Of a stretch of DNA of 64,000 nucleotides, positions 46,202 to 53,722 are shown piece by piece (the first letter of the stretch is position 1; each line of letters starts with the position of its first letter). A program made the translations under genes and the position numbers. Source of the stretch: Pseudazoarcus sp963975885 (GTDB taxonomy: Bacteria > Pseudomonadota > Gammaproteobacteria > Burkholderiales > Rhodocyclaceae); contig CAXBIS010000002.1 of the NCBI GenBank assembly GCA_963975885.1, forward strand, positions 62,001-126,000, read 5' to 3'. The notes beneath the pieces are model-generated. The model searched no databases, was not told where the DNA came from, and saw only the letters and a program-made list of their open reading frames with translations.

Positions 46202-46956
46202 CACGACCGCCTGTCACGCGAGAAGAAGGCGCGGATGCGCGGGTCCTCGTGATCCTCGAAGAGCGCGTTCGCGCCGCCTTCGGCACGCACCATGCCCTCG
46301 TCGAGGAAAACCACGTTACCTTCGATGGCGCGCGCCAGATCGACGTCGTGGGTAACGCAAAGCATGGTCACGTTGTCGGCGCACAACTGGTCGATGACGC
46401 CGACGATCTCGCGCGACATCAGCGGGTCGAGCGCCGAGGTCGGCTCGTCGAAGAACAGCACGGCCGGGTCCATCGCCAGCGCGCGCGCGATCGCGACGCG
46501 CTGCTTCTGCCCGCCCGACAGTTGCGACGGGTACTTGGCTGCGTGCTCGGCCATGTTCATGCGCGCGAGCTCCGCCATGGCCTTGTCGACGGCGTCGGCC
46601 CGACCCATGCCGCGCAGCTTGCGCAGGCCGAGCGTCACGTTGTCGAGTGCGGACAGATGGCGATACAGCGCAAAATGCTGGAACACGAAGCCGATGCGCT
46701 GGCGCAACAGACGCACATCGGTGTCGGGTCGCGTGACGTCCTCGCCGCGGAAGATGATCTGCCCGGCGCACGGGTCGATGAGGCGGTTGATGCAGCGCAG
46801 CAGGGTCGATTTGCCGCAGCCCGACGGCCCCATCACCATCTTGATCTGCCCTTCCGGCAGCACAAGGTCCACGCCGCTGAGCACGGGTTTGTCGTCGAAA
46901 CGCTTGATCAGGCCGCGCACCTCGAGCAACACGGCGTTTTCGGAGGTTTGCGTCAT
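46201..46956 (-). CDS. Amino acid-type ABC transporter ATPase
   Basis: A 251-residue GlnQ-like ATPase. Walker A is GPSGCGKST, the Q-loop is FVFQHFALY, the signature is LSGGQKQRVAIARAL and Walker B is AVLFFDEPTSALDP, followed by the switch His (VTHDVD). It is complete. It is the only ATPase in the cluster 45527-52747, so it may serve both the adjacent permease pair and the more distant permease and binding-permease fusion. That sharing is an inference. Confidence 0.94.
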   Translation of the reverse strand: MTQTSENAVLLEVRGLIKRFDDKPVLSGVDLVLPEGQIKMVMGPSGCGKSTLLRCINRLIDPCAGQIIFRGEDVTRPDTDVRLLRQRIGFVFQHFALYRHLSALDNVTLGLRKLRGMGRADAVDKAMAELARMNMAEHAAKYPSQLSGGQKQRVAIARALAMDPAVLFFDEPTSALDPLMSREIVGVIDQLCADNVTMLCVTHDVDLARAIEGNVVFLDEGMVRAEGGANALFEDHEDPRIRAFFSRDRRS

Positions 46957-46959
46957 GCT

Positions 46960-47613
46960 TCAGTCACGGTGAAAGCCAGGGATGGCGTAATGGCGCTCGA
47001 TCGCGCGCACGCCGGCGAGCATCAGCTTGTAGATGGCGAAGTACAGCAGACCGATGGCGAAATAGATCTCGACCCCGCGCAAGGTGGTCGAGGCCAGCAC
47101 CATGGCGTGCTTCATGATCTCGGGAATGCCCACCGTGTAGGCGAACGGCGAGTATTTGAGCACCGTCGTGAACTCGTTGATCATGCCCGGCACCGCAAAA
47201 CGCAGCATCTGCGGCAATTCGATGGAAACCAGGATCTGCCAGCGACTCATGCCCATGGCCTCTGCCGCGACGATCTCGTTGGCGTCGACCGACTCGAGCG
47301 CACCGCGAAAGACTTCCGCCAGATAGGCGCCGGCGATCAGGCCGAGGCTGAGCATCATCGACACCAGCGGGGGAACGCTCATCCCGAATGCCGGCAGACC
47401 GAAGAACACGATGAACAGCAGCACCAGCACCGGAATGCCGCGAAACACGTAGGTAAACACCGACAGCACGACATCGAGCGCACCGATGTGCAGACGCGTC
47501 GCCATCGCCACCGCGAGGCCGACGACGAGCCCGGTGGCGATGCACGAGAAGGTGACGAGAACGGTGTAGCCGGCGCCGGCGGCGAGCAGGCTGAGGATGT
47601 CGAGAAACGTCAT
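46960..47613 (-). CDS. Polar amino acid-type ABC transporter permease
   Basis: A 217-residue permease with five helices. The EAA loop is NEIVAAEAMGMSRWQILVSIELPQ (E-A-x-G-M) and the N-terminal YTVLVTFSCIATGLVVG is typical of the HisM/GlnP group. It starts 22 bases after the binding-protein stop and ends three bases before the ATPase start, so all three lie in one transcript. Confidence 0.91.
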   Translation of the reverse strand: MTFLDILSLLAAGAGYTVLVTFSCIATGLVVGLAVAMATRLHIGALDVVLSVFTYVFRGIPVLVLLFIVFFGLPAFGMSVPPLVSMMLSLGLIAGAYLAEVFRGALESVDANEIVAAEAMGMSRWQILVSIELPQMLRFAVPGMINEFTTVLKYSPFAYTVGIPEIMKHAMVLASTTLRGVEIYFAIGLLYFAIYKLMLAGVRAIERHYAIPGFHRD

Positions 47614-47635
47614 CGGTCCGCGCCGCCGTGCCGGT

Positions 47636-48364
47636 TTAGTTCATCCACTTGTCGATAATCTTCTGCAGCCCTTCTTCACCCAGCTCGTCCAGATATTTGT
47701 CGAAATCGGCGCGCAGTGCCGAGCCCTTGGGGAAGGCAAAACCGAAGCGGTCGAAGCCGGAGAACACGTAGGCGTCCTGGATCGACATGGTCTTGCGATA
47801 CACCGAGGCCACGGTGCCGTCGAGGAAGGCCAGGTCGAGGTTGCCGTTGCGCAGGTCGGAGAGCACCTCGTTGTAGGTCGGATAGAGCTTGACCTTGTCG
47901 AGCGAATACACGCCCTTGGGTTCGAGATCGCGCTTGATGAAATCGGTATAGGCCATGCCGCGCGGATAGCCGACGGAATACTTCTTCATCTGCTCGAGGT
48001 CGTTCATGAACTCGATGTCGCGCTCCTTCATGCTCACCAGATTCCAGGTGTTCTCCATATAGGGCTTGGAGAAATCCATTACGCGCTGGCGCTGCTCGGT
48101 GATGGAGATACCCGAGAAGGCCACGTCCGCCTGCTTGCTGACCACTGCGCCGAGCATGCCCTGCCAGTCGTAGGCGGTAATGTCGAGCGTGCAGCCACGT
48201 GCCTTGCAGTAGCCCTCGAAGATGTCCAGGTCCAGTCCCTTGGTCTGGCCACCCTCCTCGTACAGGTTCGGCGGCGATGCCGGCGAAACGGCAACCTTGA
48301 TGACTTCGGCCTGGACGCCCGCGGCAGCGAGCAGGAAACACAACAGTGCGGCGAAACGTTTCAT
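47636..48364 (-). CDS. Periplasmic substrate-binding protein (SBP_bac_3 type)
   Basis: A 242-residue family 3 binding protein with signal peptide MKRFAALLCFLLAAAGVQA. The ligand-binding landmarks TKGLDLDIFEGYCKARGC and AVVSKQADVAFSGISITEQR match polar amino acid binders (ArgT/HisJ/GlnH group). The exact ligand cannot be read. It captures solute in the periplasm for the downstream permeases and ATPase. Confidence 0.9.
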   Translation of the reverse strand: MKRFAALLCFLLAAAGVQAEVIKVAVSPASPPNLYEEGGQTKGLDLDIFEGYCKARGCTLDITAYDWQGMLGAVVSKQADVAFSGISITEQRQRVMDFSKPYMENTWNLVSMKERDIEFMNDLEQMKKYSVGYPRGMAYTDFIKRDLEPKGVYSLDKVKLYPTYNEVLSDLRNGNLDLAFLDGTVASVYRKTMSIQDAYVFSGFDRFGFAFPKGSALRADFDKYLDELGEEGLQKIIDKWMN

Positions 48365-48431
48365 GATGGTCGTCCTATGGATGGGATCGCGCGAAACGGC
48401 CCTGTGCCGGGCCGCGGGGTAAATGGATGCG

Positions 48432-49853
48432 CTATATGCTACCGGTTTTTACACCCTGTGCCTGCGTCGAACCGACGCGCCCGGGCACCGGCGAACCGGG
48501 CAGCAGACGCGCGCGCGCGAAGTCGAGCTTCTCGCGCGCCAGCTCGAGCGAACCGACCAGGAAGTAGTACGACTGGTTGCACCCCTTTGGCACCCAGGTT
48601 TCCTCGACTTCCTGCGTCAACTGCCGATGGGTCTGTTCGAGCGCGTCGAGCTCACGTATCGAGCCGACCGTCTCGGATTCGCGCGCCACCGTGAAGATCT
48701 GGTCGTACTTGAAGCTGGCGCCGATGTCGAACATGGTCTTTCGGTAGCTGGGCACCATGCGCAACAGCGGATAGAGCACCGCGATCAGCGCCAGGATGCC
48801 CACCCAGGCGGTGTCGAAGAAGCTCGCCACCCAGTACGGCGCGTAGTCTTCGAGCATCGGCGCACCATGCGTGGTGTAACGCTGCGCCACCTCGCTGCGC
48901 GGAATGTGCTTCTCGGTAAATGCCGGAAAGCCTCCGGCGCGCTCGAAGAACACGTCTTCGGACTGGTACAGCTCGGTACTCGCACGCATGAACAGGTATT
49001 GCAGCGCCGGGTGCAGCGATTCGCGCGCGAGAATCGTCGTGGTCGTGGCAATCATGTGCACGTCGGCCTCGGGACGCGGCGGCGTGACCTCCAGTCCACC
49101 CTTGGGCAGCGTCACCACTTCGGTGTATTCCAGATGGCGCGTGAGCGCCTCGGCCACCGGAAAGTCGAGCAGGTGCACGTGGCTGCGCCGCAGCAGACGC
49201 TGGGCGTTGCCCGACTCGATACCGGCGAGCAGGAACATACCGTCGATCTCGCCGGCGAGCAGCGCATCGATGCTCTCGCCTGCCGGCATCTCGTACTTGC
49301 GGATGCGATTGACCGCGGCCTCGGGCAGCACGCCGAACAGGGCATCGACCACCGGGCGCGTGCCGCTGCCCGGCAAGGCAATCGAGATGCGCTTGCCCTC
49401 CAGGAAGGTCACGAAGTCCTCCCCGGTGAAGCGCTCGCCGCGGTGGAAGAACCATAGGGGCTGATAGCCGATGCTGCCCAGCGACACGATGGCTTCGTCT
49501 CGCGAGAGCGGCAACCCGCCCTGCGAGAAGGCGACATCGACCTTGCCCTCGCGCAGCGCCTGCAGATTTTCCGCTGCGCCGCGCGTCGTGAAGAATTCGA
49601 CATTCACCCCGTGCGCAGCAAAATACTCCCCGTAGCGCGCGGCAATCTTCTCCAGCGTCGAGTTGGGCTGGCCCGAAGCCACGCGGATCGTCGACGGCGG
49701 GAACGGCGAAACGTAATACAACGCCAGCCCCACGGCCAACGCGATCGCCACCACCACATACCATTGGTGACGGCAGAACAGCAGCAGCGCAAGGAACTCG
49801 TCCTTGGCGCTCTTGAGGATGTACTTTTCGACCTTCGGGCTGGTTCGTTTCAT
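48432..49853 (-). CDS. Membrane-anchored TAXI-family solute-binding protein
   Basis: A 473-residue protein. One N-terminal helix (WYVVVAIALAVGLALYYVS) precedes a periplasmic TAXI/NMT1-like binding domain (TIRVASGQPNSTLEKIAARY; ALREGKVDVAFSQGG). A second helix near 370-390 (AWVGILALIAVLYPLLRMV) returns the chain to the cytoplasm, leaving about 85 residues that look helical. TAXI proteins normally serve TRAP transporters, but no TRAP permease is present. It sits between two ABC units, so it may be a co-receptor or sensor. The ATG at 49853 is chosen; upstream in-frame codons shadow the next gene. Confidence 0.82.
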   Translation of the reverse strand: MKRTSPKVEKYILKSAKDEFLALLLFCRHQWYVVVAIALAVGLALYYVSPFPPSTIRVASGQPNSTLEKIAARYGEYFAAHGVNVEFFTTRGAAENLQALREGKVDVAFSQGGLPLSRDEAIVSLGSIGYQPLWFFHRGERFTGEDFVTFLEGKRISIALPGSGTRPVVDALFGVLPEAAVNRIRKYEMPAGESIDALLAGEIDGMFLLAGIESGNAQRLLRRSHVHLLDFPVAEALTRHLEYTEVVTLPKGGLEVTPPRPEADVHMIATTTTILARESLHPALQYLFMRASTELYQSEDVFFERAGGFPAFTEKHIPRSEVAQRYTTHGAPMLEDYAPYWVASFFDTAWVGILALIAVLYPLLRMVPSYRKTMFDIGASFKYDQIFTVARESETVGSIRELDALEQTHRQLTQEVEETWVPKGCNQSYYFLVGSLELAREKLDFARARLLPGSPVPGRVGSTQAQGVKTGSI

Positions 49854-49878
49854 CGGCAATGACCTGAGGGGTGGGCGC

Positions 49879-50505
49879 TTACGAGTACTTCGCCACCATG
49901 TGACGCTTGAGCGCGCCCAGGGCGAGGCTGAGCGGATAGCACAACGCGAAGAACAGACACAGGGCGTAAACATAAATCGGAACGAGGTAGGTCGTCCCGG
50001 TCGCACCGATCACGGTGTTGCATTGACCCACCAGTTCACTGACCCCGACCAGGGACGCCGTGCTTGACGCGAGCAGCGTGATCAGCAGGCCGCCCAGCCA
50101 GTTGGGGATGAACAGCATCGCCGCTCGCCGCTGCCCTTGTCGCCAGTGCAGAATCGAGGTGTGCAGATTCAGCGCGGTGAAGCCGGTCGGCGAGCCGGCC
50201 AGCGCGATCGAGGCCTTGAGCCAGTCGGGGATGTTCACGACCATCCCGCCGAGTTCGATCTGGTTCGGAATCAGCGTCGCTGCATAGAACAGCAGCACCA
50301 GACTCGGCACGTTGCGGAAGAATGACACGACGAAGCCGACGACACGCGCGATAAAGCGCGACGGCGACAGGTGCAGCACCGCCAGCACTCCGCCCACGAA
50401 GGTTCCCAGCATCGTCGCCAGGATGGCAATCACGACGTTCCAGTACAGCCCTTCGAGCAGGAACGGCGTCCAGGTCCACAGCACTTCCAGGGTTTCGCCG
50501 ATCAT
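49879..50505 (-). CDS. Polar amino acid-type ABC transporter permease
   Basis: A 208-residue permease with about five helices (YWNVVIAILATMLGTFVGGVLA; FVVSFFRNVPSLVLLFYAA, each within limits). The EAA-loop region is less canonical (HTSILHWRQGQRRAAMLFIP) than in the other two permeases. It ends 25 bases before the TAXI gene and starts inside the end of the fused binding-permease gene (four-base overlap), so it is coupled to it and probably forms its heterodimer partner. Confidence 0.85.
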   Translation of the reverse strand: MIGETLEVLWTWTPFLLEGLYWNVVIAILATMLGTFVGGVLAVLHLSPSRFIARVVGFVVSFFRNVPSLVLLFYAATLIPNQIELGGMVVNIPDWLKASIALAGSPTGFTALNLHTSILHWRQGQRRAAMLFIPNWLGGLLITLLASSTASLVGVSELVGQCNTVIGATGTTYLVPIYVYALCLFFALCYPLSLALGALKRHMVAKYS

Positions 50506-52127
50506 GTCAGACCCGCCCGTTGCAGCCGCCGTTCGAAGCGCCCGAACACATGGATCCAGAAAGCGGTCATCAGGTAGAACACGACCAGCAGCGCATTCAT
50601 CATCAGGAACACGTTGCCGCGATCCGCGATGATCGCGATGGTCGCCGAGAGCAGCTCAGGCACCGCAATCGCCGAGGCGATGGAGCTGGACTTGACCAGG
50701 TTGGTCAGCGTATTGCGCACCCCCACCGAAGCGGCGCCCAGCAGCTCGGGCAGATGCGCCGGCGTGAAGCGGAAATCGGGTCGCGAATGCTGCAGGTGCT
50801 CGGCCGCGTCGAGGAATGCGAAGGCAATGATCGAGCCGTGATACAGGGCCAGACAGGCGATGGCGATGAGCACCGGCGGTACGCTGATGCCCAGGCTCGA
50901 CCAGGCCAGGCTGGAGAGCCAGAAGAACACCAGATACATCTGCAGCAGCACCGGCGTCATGCGCCCGAAGTTGCCCAGAGCCGCGACCAGCCGGCTGAGC
51001 AACGGGATGCGCGCGAAGATCACGGCCGCGCCGCCGAACGCGAAACCCAGGCTCACAACGATGGTGCTCGCACACAACACCAGCGTCCACAGGATACCGA
51101 CGAGATAGCGCTCACGATCGAAGGGGTCGTAGATGAACGAAAAGTCCATCCCCAAAGTCTCGCGCACCCACAGCCCGATACCCTCCAGGCCGCCGACGTC
51201 GGCCGACGTGACGAAGGCCGCATTGCGACACGCCGCGGGCCACTGGCCGCTGGCATCGCGCGCGCACAACAGGCTGCCATCGGCCTTACGCTCGTTCCAC
51301 AGCCGCTTGGCCTCCTGCAGGAAGCGGTTGGGCTGGATGTCCCAGGCGGCCTCGAGCTCGATCAACGTGCCCTGGCGATGCCATTGCGCGACGATATCGC
51401 CCACCCGTCGCTCGAACTCGGTACCCATCTCCGAGCGCGGAATGCTGATCGCCCACGGAATGATCAGTGCCGAAGGCAGGGGCGCGGTATAGCCCGTCCA
51501 CTGCGGATCCTTGAGGTACTGCTGTATCGCGACATCGGTGTACAGAAATCCGGTGCAGCGCCCGTCGCGCAGCGCCAGTTGCGCGTCGCGCACGCTGCGG
51601 TACATCTGCAGCTTGACCAGGTGACGCTGCATGATCGGCTTGTTGAAGTAGCTGCCCTGCAGCGCGCACAGTTCGACTCCGCGCAGCGCCTGCCAGTCGT
51701 CGTGGAAAATGCCGGGTCTCAGGAACACGCCGACCCCGCCACCGTAGTAGTTGGGCTCGATCACGGTGGCGACCTGCCGACGCTCGGCGGTATCGGCGGC
51801 GGTGGCGATGAGCAGATCCACCGCACCCTGCTCCAGACGCTGGAAACGGTTCTCGGTGCTCACGCTGACCGGCACTGCTTCGACGCCCAGCGCCTCGGCG
51901 AGCCGACGAGCCAGATCCACCTCGAAGCCGATCGGTCGCCCGCCGCTGTCGAGCATGCCAAAGGGCGGGAAATCGGTCTTGACGCCGATGCGGATCTCGC
52001 CGACCGCACGGACACGCTCGAGCACCGGACTGGGCTCGAACTGCGCAACCGCCGCTGCGGCGAACAGTGCAAATGCGCACGACAGCAGTGCGCGAGCGCG
52101 TCGCGCCATGCCTGCTGCGCCGATCAT
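50502..52127 (-). CDS. Fused periplasmic binding domain and ABC permease
   Basis: A 541-residue fusion. A signal-like helix (ALLSCAFALFAAAAVAQF) is followed by a family 3 solute-binding domain (about 40-270, with IRIGVKTDFPPFGML, GFEVDLARRLAEALG, and RLEQGAVDLLIATAADT). The second half (about 340-541) is a permease with several helices, including GILWTLVLCASTIVVSLGF. Such binding-permease fusions are known in this superfamily. No ATPase is encoded beside it. The ATG at 52127 overlaps the formyltransferase stop by four bases. Confidence 0.88.
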   Translation of the reverse strand: MIGAAGMARRARALLSCAFALFAAAAVAQFEPSPVLERVRAVGEIRIGVKTDFPPFGMLDSGGRPIGFEVDLARRLAEALGVEAVPVSVSTENRFQRLEQGAVDLLIATAADTAERRQVATVIEPNYYGGGVGVFLRPGIFHDDWQALRGVELCALQGSYFNKPIMQRHLVKLQMYRSVRDAQLALRDGRCTGFLYTDVAIQQYLKDPQWTGYTAPLPSALIIPWAISIPRSEMGTEFERRVGDIVAQWHRQGTLIELEAAWDIQPNRFLQEAKRLWNERKADGSLLCARDASGQWPAACRNAAFVTSADVGGLEGIGLWVRETLGMDFSFIYDPFDRERYLVGILWTLVLCASTIVVSLGFAFGGAAVIFARIPLLSRLVAALGNFGRMTPVLLQMYLVFFWLSSLAWSSLGISVPPVLIAIACLALYHGSIIAFAFLDAAEHLQHSRPDFRFTPAHLPELLGAASVGVRNTLTNLVKSSSIASAIAVPELLSATIAIIADRGNVFLMMNALLVVFYLMTAFWIHVFGRFERRLQRAGLT

Positions 52128-52747
52128 GCCGGTCCAATCATCTTGGCCAGTTCACGCGCGGCCAGACGGGCGGCGATCGGCGAGGAGCGCTTGTGCATGT
52201 CCACGACACCTGCGCCGGCCGGGATCGCGATGCGTTCGGAGAAGGCGCGCAGCGCCCCCGTATCGAAACCGTCATCGACCTGATGCATGGCGATCACGCA
52301 GTAGTTCGCACCGTCGTAGATCAATCGCTGGAAGGGATTACCGCCAACGTAATGCGACGGCCAGCCATCGTCCTTGCACGGGTGCAGATTGAAGAAGCCC
52401 AGGCGCGGGAAGCTGTACAGGCGCGCGTCGATCTTTTGCCCGAAGGTCGCCATGATCACCACGTCCGGCCGCCAGTGCTGCTCGAAGCGTGCGTAGAAGC
52501 TCGGCGTCTTTACCCGGCCGCTCCAGCACTCGATTCCGTGCTCGGCGGCCAGGCGCGCGACCATGGTGCGCTCGTGCGCCTCGTGCGGGTACTGCCAGAC
52601 ACGCTTGCCCGGGCTCACGAAAGACTGTTCGGGGTCGTCGGTCGCCACGCCGACCACGCACACGCGGGCAGCGAGTTCGCCGTAAAGAAGTTCGTGCAAC
52701 ACGTGATAGCCACGATAGAAGCTTCCGAAAACGGCTACACGCAACAC
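52124..52747 (-). CDS. Formyltransferase-family protein
   Basis: A 207-residue protein of the formyltransferase fold (GART/Fmt superfamily). The catalytic Asn/His pair is seen in FFNLHPC and the Asp in QVDDGFDTGAL, so the active-site triad looks complete. It lacks the C-terminal tRNA-binding domain of Fmt, and its N-terminal strand begins VLRVAVFGSFYRGYH. Substrate unknown; formyl transfer to a sugar-nucleotide or amino acid is possible. GTG 52747 or TTG 52744 are the likely starts, with GGAGG 4 or 7 bases upstream. It is first in the transporter cluster. Confidence 0.78.
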   Translation of the reverse strand: MLRVAVFGSFYRGYHVLHELLYGELAARVCVVGVATDDPEQSFVSPGKRVWQYPHEAHERTMVARLAAEHGIECWSGRVKTPSFYARFEQHWRPDVVIMATFGQKIDARLYSFPRLGFFNLHPCKDDGWPSHYVGGNPFQRLIYDGANYCVIAMHQVDDGFDTGALRAFSERIAIPAGAGVVDMHKRSSPIAARLAARELAKMIGPA

Positions 52748-52878
52748 GTCCCCTCCGGCGAAGTGGATAGCGCGCAAACCTTGCAAAGGCGCGGCATCCG
52801 ATCGATCACGTCACGACTTTATCGTCTTCTCGGCCCGGCGCGAAGCCCCGCCCCAATCTCGCCGATCCGAAAAGCACA

Positions 52879-52906
52879 AAGGGCCGACCCTTGCGGGCCG
52901 GCCCTT
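52879..52906 (-). terminator. Terminator hairpin after tRNA-Pro
   Basis: A 12-bp stem with a single mismatch (AAGGGCCGACCC against GGGCCGGCCCTT, loop TTGC). On the minus strand it is followed by TTTGTGCTTTT. It lies 14 bases past the tRNA-Pro 3' end. Confidence 0.65.
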
Positions 52907-52919
52907 GGCGGTGTTCGAT

Positions 52920-52997
<78 letters not shown>

Positions 52998-53044
52998 CAC
53001 AGCCGCGCATTATAGCAGCCTGCCGACGCTTTACCAGTGCCGCG

Positions 53045-53425
53045 TCAATCGCGCAAAGAGGTGAGCAAATCCTCGATCTCGCCACGCACCTCGGCGATGA
53101 CGCCGCGCAGGCGATTGGCCTCCTCGGCCTCTTCCTGTTCATGGATGGCGGATTCGCCCAGACGGTTGCGCGCACCGGAGATCGTGAAACCTTCGCGGTA
53201 AAGCAACTCGCGGATGCGGCGGATCAGCAGCACCTCATGGTGCTGGTAATAGCGCCGGTTGCCACGCCGCTTGACCGGCTTGAGCTGCGTGAACTCCTGC
53301 TCCCAGTAGCGCAGCACATGCGGCTTTACGCGACACAGATCGGCGACCTCGCCGATCGTGAAGTAGCGCTTGGCCGGAATCGGCGGCAGCGGCTCCTGAT
53401 CGGGTTCAGTGGCGGGATTGTGCAT
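53045..53425 (-). CDS. MerR-family transcriptional regulator
   Basis: A 126-residue MerR-type protein. The winged-helix DNA-binding domain has YFTIGEVADLCRVKPHVLRYWEQEF, with the conserved LRYWE motif, and the wing KRRGNRRYYQHHEV. A helical C-terminal segment follows with no metal-binding Cys. It is the MerR-like protein commonly found next to ihfA in proteobacteria; targets unknown. It overlaps the ihfA end by 20 bases and is coupled to it. Confidence 0.9.
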   Translation of the reverse strand: MHNPATEPDQEPLPPIPAKRYFTIGEVADLCRVKPHVLRYWEQEFTQLKPVKRRGNRRYYQHHEVLLIRRIRELLYREGFTISGARNRLGESAIHEQEEAEEANRLRGVIAEVRGEIEDLLTSLRD

Positions 53426-53717
53426 GCGTGAGCTGCTCCACGGCGGCCTTGAGCTTCTGGCTGGCGTGGAAGGTGACGACGCGACGCGCCGAGATCGGGA
53501 TTTCCTCGCCGGTCTTGGGATTGCGCCCCGGGCGTTGGGGCTTGTCGCGGAGCTGGAAGTTGCCGAAACCGGAGAGCTTGACGGTCTCGCCCTGCTCGAG
53601 CGCCAGTCGGATTTCCTCGAAGAAACCCTCGACCATGTCCTTGGCCTCGCGCTTGTTCAGCCCCACCCGTTCGAAAAGCAGTTCGGCCAGTTCGGCCTTG
53701 GTCAATGTTGCGCTCAT
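53406..53717 (-). CDS. ihfA: Integration host factor, alpha subunit
   Basis: A 103-residue DNABII protein. The body SGFGNFQLRDKPQRPGRNPKTGEE with beta-arm PGRNPKTG and Pro for DNA intercalation is typical of IhfA. It bends DNA as a heterodimer with IhfB. The start ATSs around MSATLTKAEL is the family start. It lies five bases after the pheT stop, the usual proteobacterial order pheST-ihfA. Confidence 0.97.
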   Translation of the reverse strand: MSATLTKAELAELLFERVGLNKREAKDMVEGFFEEIRLALEQGETVKLSGFGNFQLRDKPQRPGRNPKTGEEIPISARRVVTFHASQKLKAAVEQLTHAQSRH

Positions 53718-53722
53718 TTCCC

